From assembly GCA_015661935.1 (NCBI GenBank), contig DQVD01000292.1, forward strand, positions 1 through 5,677: DNA of 5,677 bases, read 5' to 3'. Made by a program: the position numbers and the translations under genes. The notes under the pieces were generated by a model, which saw only the letters and a list, made by a program, of their open reading frames with translations, searched no databases and was not told where the DNA came from. Positions 1 through 5,677 of this stretch are shown in pieces. Origin of the DNA: Desulfocapsa sulfexigens (lineage in GTDB: Bacteria > Desulfobacterota > Desulfobulbia > Desulfobulbales > Desulfocapsaceae). Position 1 is the stretch's first letter. The number at the start of each line of letters is the position of its first letter.

Positions 1-102
1 AACTGTGAATGATTGGAAGTCCCCCCAGGCGCGTTCATATTGGCCTACGTAGGGGATGCAGTTATACATGAGCAGGTCAATATGGATGAGAATGGGTGCT
101 AG
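1..102 (+). CDS. 3' tail of an unidentified upstream gene (partial, uncertain)
   Basis: Reading frame 1 is open from codon 13 to the TAG stop at 100-102 and encodes 29 residues, beginning LEVPPGAFILAYVGDAV. Fifteen of these 29 codons start with G, which is typical of real coding frames. The pattern PGxFxLxxVGxAV loosely resembles the end of the beta-barrel of HypC/HupF hydrogenase maturation chaperones, whose consensus there is about GDYVLVHVGFAI followed by an acidic tail. The match is short, and the usual His and Phe are replaced by Tyr and Asp, so no symbol is given. A TGA at 10-12 interrupts the frame. It could mean a frameshifted or decayed gene, a selenocysteine codon, or that the frame is not coding. 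Only nine bases lie before it, so the window cannot decide. The other frames here are also short and less coding-like. Confidence 0.3.
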
Positions 103-116
103 CCGAAATTTTACAG

Positions 117-144
117 TTGATCTTTACTGCTTCAATGCTAGAAT
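117..144 (+). promoter_or_regulatory. Predicted sigma70-type promoter of guaBA, extended -10
   Basis: A -35 box TTGATC (117-122, four of six consensus bases) is followed after 16 nt by a -10 box TAGAAT (139-144, five of six). The dinucleotide TG at 136-137 gives an extended -10 (TGC then TAGAAT), which can compensate for the weaker -35. Transcription would start near 151, leaving a leader of about 110 nt before the guaB ATG. It is the best promoter I see in the non-coding stretch before guaB and lies just after the stop of the preceding putative gene tail. No PurR-like operator or purine riboswitch core was recognised. Prediction by eye only. Confidence 0.5.
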
Positions 145-197
145 AGTTACAATGTTTTATCTGCTCCACAAAACCCAAAACCGCAACGGTAGAAACA

Positions 198-219
198 CAA
201 TAATACCATAACATTATTG
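198..219 (+). other. Small AT-rich hairpin in the guaB leader
   Basis: CAATAAT (198-204) and ATTATTG (213-219) are perfect reverse complements around an 8-nt loop. It lies within the predicted guaB leader, about 33 nt before the ribosome binding site. With only one G-C pair per arm it is thermodynamically weak and has no adjacent T-run, so it is not a terminator. A regulatory role is possible but unsupported. Confidence 0.15.
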
Positions 220-252
220 CAATCTATCCTGCTTTAATTTGAATTCTGACCT

Positions 253-257
253 AGGAG
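253..257 (+). promoter_or_regulatory. Ribosome binding site that fixes the guaB start
   Basis: AGGAG at 253-257 lies 5 nt before ATG 263, a strong Shine-Dalgarno match at a workable spacing. The alternative in-frame TTG at 239 lies upstream of this site and has only AT-rich or pyrimidine-rich sequence before it, so translation should begin at 263. Confidence 0.8.
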
Positions 258-262
258 CTCTC

Positions 263-1726
263 ATGTTACCTGATGTCATAGAAACTGCCCTCACCTTTGA
301 TGATCTGCTTCTCTGTCCTGCAGCATCACAGGTTCTTCCCAACGAAGTATCACTTACCACCAGGCTCACCCAATCCCTCAACCTCAATGCACCACTGGTC
401 AGTGCTGCCATGGACTCCGTTACCGAGCACCCTACAGCCATTGCCATAGCACGCGAAGGAGGGCTTGGTATTATCCATAAAAATATGTCCATCGATGAAC
501 AGGCCAAAGAGGTAGAGCGGGTTAAAAAATCTGAATCCGGAATGATTATTGACCCGATCACCGTAAAAGAGACCAATTCTGTTGGTGAAGTGGAAAAAAT
601 CATGGCCAAATACAAGATCTCCGGGCTGCCTGTTTTACGGGACGGAAAACTTGTGGGAATTGTCACCAATCGTGATCTTCGTTTTGTTTCCGATGAAGAT
701 TTACGGGTTGGCGATGTCATGACTTCCAAAAATCTGGTAACAGCTAAAGTTGGAATCGACCTGAAACATTCTAAAGCCCTGCTCCATGAACATCGTATTG
801 AAAAACTTCTTGTTGTAGATGATGACGGCAACCTGAGTGGTCTTATCACCATCAAGGATCTGGAAAAAATTAAAAAATATCCCCTCGCTGCCAAAGATGA
901 TCTAGGCAGACTCCTTGTGGGAGCGGCACTTGGTGTTGGAAAAGATATTGAAGCCAATGCTCAGCTGCTGATTGATGCCGGGGTTGATGTGGTGGTGGTT
1001 GATTCTGCACACGGGCACTCTGAAGGCGTCCTTCGGGCCGTAACTAAAATTAGAGGTACTTTTCCTGATCTTCAAATCATAGCCGGTAATGTGGCCACCG
1101 GAGAAGGAACTGAGGCATTGATCAAAGCAGGTGCCTCCTGTGTAAAAGTCGGTGTTGGCCCGGGATCCATCTGTACAACCCGTATTGTTGCAGGTGTTGG
1201 TGTGCCACAGATGACAGCCATTCAAAAAGCAGTGGCAGTAGCCTCCAAATATGATATTCCCATTATCTCCGATGGTGGAATCAAGCATTCAGGAGAGCTC
1301 GCCAAGGCCATTGGCGCCGGTGCCCATGCTATCATGATCGGCTCTCTCTTTGCTGGAACTGACGAAACACCCGGTGAAACATTTCTTTACCAGGGCCGAA
1401 CATATAAAGGATATCGCGGCATGGGATCTTTAGGTGCAATGCGTAAAGGCTCATCGGATCGCTACTTTCAATCCGAGGTTTCCAGCCAGTCAAAACTGGT
1501 GCCTGAAGGTATTGAAGGAAAAGTTCCCTATCGCGGACCTCTCACCAATGTTATTTACCAGCTCCTTGGTGGATTACGATCCGGCATGGGCTATGTGGGA
1601 GCTGCAACCATTGAAGAATTACGGGAAAAGGCCAAATTTGTCAGAATTTCCCCATCAGGCTTACGTGAATCCCATGTTCATGATGTGATTATAACCAAGG
1701 AAGCACCAAACTACCGAACAGCATAA
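263..1726 (+). CDS. guaB: IMP dehydrogenase (GuaB), complete
   Basis: Cytosolic enzyme that oxidises IMP to XMP with NAD+, the first committed and rate-limiting step towards GMP. The protein has 487 residues from ATG 263, about the length of E. coli GuaB (488). It opens with the family signature [11 protein letters not shown]. The TIM barrel is interrupted by two CBS domains (about residues 93-148 and 152-206), which in this family bind nucleotides and regulate activity. The catalytic Cys is residue 304, in [11 protein letters not shown]. The IMP phosphate site is [10 protein letters not shown] plus IMIGSLFAG. The mobile flap (GMGSLGAM onward) keeps the Arg400-Tyr401 pair that acts in hydrolysis of the E-XMP intermediate. 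The conserved SGMGYVGA and the C-terminal [13 protein letters not shown] are present. No frame break or missing key residue was seen. guaA follows after 12 nt, as in the common guaBA operon. The in-frame TTG at 239 would add eight residues without family similarity and is rejected. Confidence 0.97.
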   Translation: MLPDVIETALTFDDLLLCPAASQVLPNEVSLTTRLTQSLNLNAPLVSAAMDSVTEHPTAIAIAREGGLGIIHKNMSIDEQAKEVERVKKSESGMIIDPITVKETNSVGEVEKIMAKYKISGLPVLRDGKLVGIVTNRDLRFVSDEDLRVGDVMTSKNLVTAKVGIDLKHSKALLHEHRIEKLLVVDDDGNLSGLITIKDLEKIKKYPLAAKDDLGRLLVGAALGVGKDIEANAQLLIDAGVDVVVVDSAHGHSEGVLRAVTKIRGTFPDLQIIAGNVATGEGTEALIKAGASCVKVGVGPGSICTTRIVAGVGVPQMTAIQKAVAVASKYDIPIISDGGIKHSGELAKAIGAGAHAIMIGSLFAGTDETPGETFLYQGRTYKGYRGMGSLGAMRKGSSDRYFQSEVSSQSKLVPEGIEGKVPYRGPLTNVIYQLLGGLRSGMGYVGAATIEELREKAKFVRISPSGLRESHVHDVIITKEAPNYRTA

Positions 1727-1738
1727 AGAAGATATATT

Positions 1739-3289
1739 ATGAACCTGCATGACGAAAAAATTCTGATCCTTGATTTTGGCTCCCAAACCACCCAGCTTAT
1801 CGCCAGACGTATCCGTGAGCAAAAGGTTTATTGCGAGATCCACCCATACTCCACACCCCTTGAAACCATCAAGGCAATGCAGCCAGCAGGAATCATCCTG
1901 TCAGGCGGCCCACGCTCTGTCTATGATTTGGATGCGCCTCTTTCAGATCCGGCTATTTTTGATCTTGATCTGCCAATCCTTGGAATCTGCTACGGGGCTC
2001 AGCTTATGATACAGCAGTTGGGAGGCAAAGTTGAAAAAACCGACAAAAGGGAATTTGGTAAAGCCAACCTTACAGTCCAATTTACCGAAGGAATCTTTGC
2101 AGGACTTGAACCAGGAATCTCCCGGCATCAGGTATGGATGAGTCATGGAGACCGAATCGAACTGGTACCCGATGGATTTGAGACTACAGCAGTTAGCGAT
2201 CATTCTCCATATGCAGCATTGCGCCACACTTCAAACCCCTTTATAGCCGTACAGTTTCACCCTGAAGTTGTTCATACTCTCATTGGCACAGACATTCTTC
2301 GTAACTTTATTTTCGGCATCTGCAAATGCAGTCCCAACTGGACAATGGCCTCTTTTATCGAGGCCACGGTAAACGCTATCCAGAACCAGGTTGGTGAGAA
2401 CAAGGTTATTTGCGCCCTGTCGGGCGGTGTTGACTCTTCAGTTACAGCAGCTCTGATCCACAAAGCCATTGGTGATCAACTCACCTGTATCTATGTTGAT
2501 AACGGACTCATGCGTATCGGTGAAAGCGAATCCATCCTTCGTTTCTTTCGTGAGAAAAGCCATCTGAAAGTCATTGCAGTGGATGCTGTAGAGTTCTTTT
2601 TAAGTGAGCTTGATGGTATCCTTGATCCGGAAATCAAACGAAAACGAATCGGCCTCGGTTTTATAAAAATATTTGAAGAAGAAGCGGCAAAACTTGGCGA
2701 AGTGGGCTTTCTCGCCCAGGGAACACTGTACCCGGATGTGATTGAATCTGTATCATTTATGGGTGAAGCCCCAATCAAATCCCATCATAATGTGGGTGGT
2801 CTGCCGGAAATCATGAAGCTTGATCTTATCGAGCCCCTTCGTGAACTCTTTAAAGACGAAGTACGCTTACTGGGACTTGAGCTCGGACTACCGGAAGAAG
2901 CCATTTACCGCCAGCCATTCCCCGGACCCGGCCTGGGAATCAGGATCATGGGTGAAGTAAACAAAGAACGTCTGAACATTGTTCGTCAGGCCGATGTTAT
3001 TGTGCTTGAAGAAATGAAAAAGAGTGGCTGGTACAGAAAAGTATGGCAATCTTTTGCGGTACTCCTTCCCATCCAGACCGTTGGTGTTATGGGGGATGGC
3101 CGTACCTATGAAAATGTTATTGCACTCCGCTCTGTCGATTCCAAAGATGCCATGACAGCAGACTGGTCAAAAATCCCCTATGAGCTTTTAGGCATTATCT
3201 CCGGAAGAATTATTAACGAAGTCCGTGGTGTAAACAGGGTGGTTTATGATATTTCCTCAAAACCACCTGCTACCATTGAATGGGAATAA
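1739..3289 (+). CDS. guaA: GMP synthase, glutamine-hydrolysing (GuaA), complete
   Basis: Cytosolic enzyme that converts XMP to GMP using ATP and ammonia released from glutamine, completing the guanine branch begun by GuaB. The 516-residue protein is close to E. coli GuaA (525). Residues about 7-195 form the class I glutamine amidotransferase domain, with [14 protein letters not shown], the oxyanion-loop region [11 protein letters not shown], nucleophile Cys84 (GICYGAQLM) and the His174/Glu176 pair in VQFHPEV. Residues about 205-390 form the ATP pyrophosphatase domain, with P-loop SGGVDSS (228-234), [13 protein letters not shown] and [12 protein letters not shown]. The C-terminal dimerisation and XMP-binding domain carries [15 protein letters not shown] and ends in the canonical KPPATIEWE. 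All catalytic residues are present. The start follows the guaB stop by 12 nt; a weak purine-rich AGAAGA (1727-1732) is the likely ribosome binding site. The tight spacing implies co-transcription and perhaps translational coupling with guaB. Confidence 0.97.
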   Translation: MNLHDEKILILDFGSQTTQLIARRIREQKVYCEIHPYSTPLETIKAMQPAGIILSGGPRSVYDLDAPLSDPAIFDLDLPILGICYGAQLMIQQLGGKVEKTDKREFGKANLTVQFTEGIFAGLEPGISRHQVWMSHGDRIELVPDGFETTAVSDHSPYAALRHTSNPFIAVQFHPEVVHTLIGTDILRNFIFGICKCSPNWTMASFIEATVNAIQNQVGENKVICALSGGVDSSVTAALIHKAIGDQLTCIYVDNGLMRIGESESILRFFREKSHLKVIAVDAVEFFLSELDGILDPEIKRKRIGLGFIKIFEEEAAKLGEVGFLAQGTLYPDVIESVSFMGEAPIKSHHNVGGLPEIMKLDLIEPLRELFKDEVRLLGLELGLPEEAIYRQPFPGPGLGIRIMGEVNKERLNIVRQADVIVLEEMKKSGWYRKVWQSFAVLLPIQTVGVMGDGRTYENVIALRSVDSKDAMTADWSKIPYELLGIISGRIINEVRGVNRVVYDISSKPPATIEWE

Positions 3290-3364
3290 CATAAGTTAGC
3301 GGTTTTCGATTTTGGGTTTTCGGTAAAAATTTAACAACACCATATTCTCCGAGGTCTGTTTGTA
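3290..3364 (+). other. guaA-pta spacer with short direct repeat; pta ribosome binding site
   Basis: This 75-nt spacer contains GGTTTTCG twice (3301-3308 and 3315-3322), 14 nt apart. TTTTGGGTTTT (3310-3320) also occurs in reverse complement in the guaB leader (170-180). GAGG at 3351-3354 is the only Shine-Dalgarno-like site before pta, and its 10-nt gap to ATG 3365 is rather long. I found no stem followed by a T-run, so no intrinsic terminator for guaBA, and no good -35/-10 pair. Read-through from guaBA into pta is therefore possible. Confidence 0.45.
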
Positions 3365-5464
3365 ATGCAATCGAACACTCTTTACATTGCTTCCCTTGAA
3401 CTTGAAGCCGGAAAACTTGTTGTAACCATGGGCTTTATGGAACTTCTCACCCGTTCCATGGGAAACGTCGGCTTCTTTCGACCTGTTATTGATACGGACA
3501 GGGCGGTTGATCCTGATATTGATCTCATCCGCGGACGCTACTGCCCTTCAATGACCTATGAAGAGAGCTATGGCTTTGAAGCATCAGAAGTCAAAACCTT
3601 TGTAGCCGAAGGCCGAATCAATTTCTTTCTTGAAGAACTGATCAAAAGACTCAACAACCTCAAAGAACGCTATGATTTCGTACTCTGCCAGGGGTTGAAC
3701 TCCACATCCTTTCTCTCCGCCTTTGATCAGGACATCAACATGGAAATAGCCAAAAACCTTGGCTGCCCGTTTATTGGTGTTCTCAACGGCGTTAATCAGA
3801 CCCCCCGCGACATTGCCAAAGAAATAAAAATCACTGAAGATGCCATTACAGAATCTGGTTGTGCTCACTTTGCCACCTTTGTAAACCGCATGGCTGCAGA
3901 TACGTTGGGGGTTTTAGAAGTGGAACTCGATGACCCGGACGAATCCTCTGGAGCACCGGTATTTCTTCTGCCTGAGAATGAAGAGCTGGACAAACCATCC
4001 CTTGCTGATATCAGTGAAGCGCTAGGCTGTGAGAATGTACTGGGCCGCGATGAAGGTATGAATCGTATCGTCAAGCAATTCAAGATTGCAGCCATGACCA
4101 TGGAGCATTTCCTCACCCATGTTGAAGATGGTGACCTGATTATTGTGCCCGGGGATCGCGAGGATATTATTCTCGCATCTCTTTCCACACTTCTCTCTGC
4201 CAACTATCCAAATGTTGCCGGCATCCTGCTTTCGGGAGGTTTTCTTCCGGGTGCAAATACCATGCGCCTGCTCAGCGGGCGTGAACAGACCCTTCCCCTG
4301 CTCAGCGTAAAGAGTGACACGTATACTACTACCAGTAATGTTGCCGCAGTGCCTGCCCTTATAAATCCAGGTGATGAACGAAAAATTGCACTGGCACTTG
4401 GCCTTTTTGAAACCCATGTTGATGATGAACGAATCCGCAAAATGGCGGAACTCACCAGCACACCGGACACTGTAACTCCTGTAATGTTTGAATATGGTCT
4501 CTTTGAACGGGCACGTTCGTCAAAGAAACATATTGTTCTACCCGAATCCAGTGACGAACGAATCCTGCGTGCAACAGAGATCCTGCTCAGACGAAATGTG
4601 GTGGATATCACCCTGCTTGGCAAGCCGGAAGAGATCAAAGCACATGCAGCATCTCTTGGGCTTGATATCAGTGGTGCCGTAATTATTGATCCTTCAAACC
4701 CGAAACTCACTGAAAATTTTGTCCAGACCTTTTACGAGTTACGAAAACACAAAAACATGACAACCGATGGTGCCCATGATGCCATGAGCAACTTCTCCTG
4801 CTTCGGAACCATGATGGTTTATGAAGGTATGGCAGATGGAATGGTTTCAGGTGCAATTCACACCACAGCCGATACCATTCGCCCGGCACTGCAAATTATC
4901 AGGACCATCCCTGGAATATCCGTTATCTCTTCAGTTTTCCTCATGTGTCTGGACACCAAAGTGCTCATCTATGGCGACTGCGCGGTAAACCCTGATCCCA
5001 ACGCTGCACAATTGGCTGAAATCGCAATATCCTCAGCAGATACTGCAGCAACCTTTGGAATTGACCCCAAGGTGGCCATGCTCTCCTATTCCACCGGAGC
5101 TTCCGGGAAAGGTGCAGATGTGGAAAAGGTTCGTGAAGCCACAGCACTTGCAAGAGAAAAACGACCGGATCTTCTTATTGAAGGCCCCATTCAGTACGAT
5201 GCCGCCATTGACCCTGCCGTGGCCAGAACCAAAATGCCGGACAGTAAGGTTGCCGGATGCGCCACAGTTTTTATCTTCCCGGATCTTAACACCGGAAACA
5301 ATACCTACAAAGCTGTGCAGCGATCTTCAGGTGCAGTTGCAATCGGGCCTGTCTTACAGGGTTTGAAAAAACCGGTAAATGATCTCAGCCGTGGCTGTCT
5401 GGTTCCGGATATTATCAATACCGTTGCCATTACTGCAATCCAGGCACAATCTGTTCAACAGTGA
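3365..5464 (+). CDS. pta: Phosphate acetyltransferase, long form (Pta), complete
   Basis: Catalyses acetyl-CoA + phosphate to acetyl phosphate + CoA, reversibly. With acetate kinase it makes ATP from acetyl-CoA or activates acetate. The 699 residues match the long, three-domain class (E. coli Pta, 714), not the short class of about 330. Residues about 1-200 are the BioD-like P-loop domain, here with a degenerate Walker A (LELEAGKLVV: GK kept, following Ser/Thr replaced by Leu). About 210-325 is the DRTGG regulatory domain, with Asp264-Arg265 and SGG at 290-292. About 372-695 is the PTA_PTB catalytic domain, with VLPESSDERIL, MADGMVSGAIHTTADTIRP, SYSTGASGKGADVEKV, GPVLQGLKKPVNDLSRG and AITAIQAQ. 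Ser675, Arg676 and Asp682 correspond to the catalytic Ser309, Arg310 and Asp316 of the Methanosarcina thermophila enzyme. No break was seen. It lies 75 nt after guaA; no acetate kinase gene begins in the 213 nt that follow. Confidence 0.96.
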   Translation: MQSNTLYIASLELEAGKLVVTMGFMELLTRSMGNVGFFRPVIDTDRAVDPDIDLIRGRYCPSMTYEESYGFEASEVKTFVAEGRINFFLEELIKRLNNLKERYDFVLCQGLNSTSFLSAFDQDINMEIAKNLGCPFIGVLNGVNQTPRDIAKEIKITEDAITESGCAHFATFVNRMAADTLGVLEVELDDPDESSGAPVFLLPENEELDKPSLADISEALGCENVLGRDEGMNRIVKQFKIAAMTMEHFLTHVEDGDLIIVPGDREDIILASLSTLLSANYPNVAGILLSGGFLPGANTMRLLSGREQTLPLLSVKSDTYTTTSNVAAVPALINPGDERKIALALGLFETHVDDERIRKMAELTSTPDTVTPVMFEYGLFERARSSKKHIVLPESSDERILRATEILLRRNVVDITLLGKPEEIKAHAASLGLDISGAVIIDPSNPKLTENFVQTFYELRKHKNMTTDGAHDAMSNFSCFGTMMVYEGMADGMVSGAIHTTADTIRPALQIIRTIPGISVISSVFLMCLDTKVLIYGDCAVNPDPNAAQLAEIAISSADTAATFGIDPKVAMLSYSTGASGKGADVEKVREATALAREKRPDLLIEGPIQYDAAIDPAVARTKMPDSKVAGCATVFIFPDLNTGNNTYKAVQRSSGAVAIGPVLQGLKKPVNDLSRGCLVPDIINTVAITAIQAQSVQQ

Positions 5465-5677
5465 CACAAGAACCCCACCAAAAAACAACTGCTTTTATTC
5501 AACATTGAAACATATTGGGTTTCTGCCTACTGGATTACAATTGCTATCCAGAGGGTACAAATTTGCTGATTAAAGGATAATATACTAACGCTGGATACCC
5601 GCAACCCAACTTTATTTCGAGGTGCAACAGAAATATTGCTATAATTATATTCATCGGATAAATGCCGGATATGTAAC
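5465..5677. other. Region after pta with no recognisable gene
   Basis: These 213 nt were read in six frames without finding a supported gene start. The short open stretches that run towards the right edge (for example 5589-5677 in one + frame) lack a start with a ribosome binding site and show no coding-like codon pattern. The expected acetate kinase N-terminus (pattern VLVINSGSSS) is absent. AAAGGA at 5572-5577 looks like a ribosome binding site, but no ATG, GTG or TTG opening a lasting frame follows at a suitable distance. The sequence is AT-rich, with a 10-bp palindrome TATAATTATA at 5640-5649. Confidence 0.5.
5520..5561 (+). terminator. Imperfect hairpin after pta, possible transcription terminator
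   Basis: The arms 5520-5535 and 5546-5561 pair at 14 of 16 positions, including two G-U pairs, with A-A and C-C mismatches. The inner six pairs, CTGGAT with ATCCAG, are perfect, and the loop is 10 nt. The stem begins 56 nt after the pta stop. Only three T residues follow it, so it is a poor intrinsic terminator. It could instead be a processing or stability element at the 3' end of the pta transcript. Confidence 0.3.

Noticed and set aside
44..53. Perfect 10-bp palindrome CCTACGTAGG
   Set aside because: It falls within the likely gene tail, a single palindrome of this size is expected by chance, and no partner site was found elsewhere.
1..123. Open minus-strand frame running off the left edge, with a possible ATG at 69
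   Set aside because: About 41 codons, no ribosome binding site before the ATG, no recognised motif, and it overlaps a + frame with better coding character.
180..190. ACCGCAACGGT inverted repeat as a PurR-like operator
   Set aside because: The half-sites are only 4 bp with a 3-nt centre and do not match the PurR consensus ACGCAAACGTTTGCGT.
56..211. A 51-codon + strand frame starting at ATG 56
   Set aside because: It overlaps the predicted promoter and leader, has no convincing ribosome binding site and no family resemblance. The in-frame TAG just before it (50-52) briefly suggested pyrrolysine read-through, but nothing around it supports a methylamine methyltransferase.
214..957. A 247-codon open frame on the minus strand opposite guaB
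   Set aside because: It lies almost wholly inside guaB. It is rich in Ser, Arg and Thr in the manner of a shadow frame and has no recognisable domain, while the + strand codes for an unmistakable IMP dehydrogenase.
5563..5586. Possible promoter TTGCTG / TATACT after pta
   Set aside because: The spacing between the boxes is 12 nt, too short for sigma70, and no gene follows within the window.
5589..5677. Open + frame at the right edge as the start of a next gene
   Set aside because: There is no acceptable start with a ribosome binding site, the codon pattern is not coding-like, and the peptide does not resemble acetate kinase or another family I know.

Overview
The window holds three complete, intact housekeeping genes, all on the + strand: guaB (IMP dehydrogenase, 263-1726), guaA (glutamine-hydrolysing GMP synthase, 1739-3289) and a long-form pta (phosphate acetyltransferase, 3365-5464). 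The base composition is moderate. The three proteins, especially the long Pta with its P-loop-like N-terminus, look like those of a Desulfobacterota (former Deltaproteobacteria) sulfate reducer or a relative. That placement is an impression from protein sequence, not a search result.

Layout. Positions 1-102 look like the 3' tail of another + strand gene cut by the window edge; its frame contains an early TGA and its identity is uncertain (a weak HypC-like resemblance). A sigma70-type promoter with an extended -10 lies at 117-144, followed by a leader of roughly 110 nt with a small AT-rich hairpin. guaB is best started at ATG 263, behind a good AGGAG ribosome binding site, rather than at the upstream TTG 239. 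guaA follows after 12 nt, so the two genes almost certainly form one guaBA transcript. A 75-nt spacer with a short direct repeat but no convincing terminator separates guaA from pta. After pta, the last 213 nt hold an imperfect hairpin (5520-5561) that may end the transcript, and no recognisable gene; in particular, no ackA start is visible.

Function. GuaB oxidises IMP to XMP with NAD+, and GuaA aminates XMP to GMP, so the pair is the complete guanine branch of purine synthesis. Pta interconverts acetyl-CoA and acetyl phosphate, the CoA-linked half of the Pta-AckA acetate pathway. It has no direct biochemical link with guaBA; shared transcription is possible from the spacing but not shown.

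No undescribed system was found. The points worth a second look are small: the left-edge gene tail with its in-frame TGA, a motif shared in inverted orientation by the guaB leader and the guaA-pta spacer, the degenerate P-loop of Pta, and the absence of ackA next to pta.
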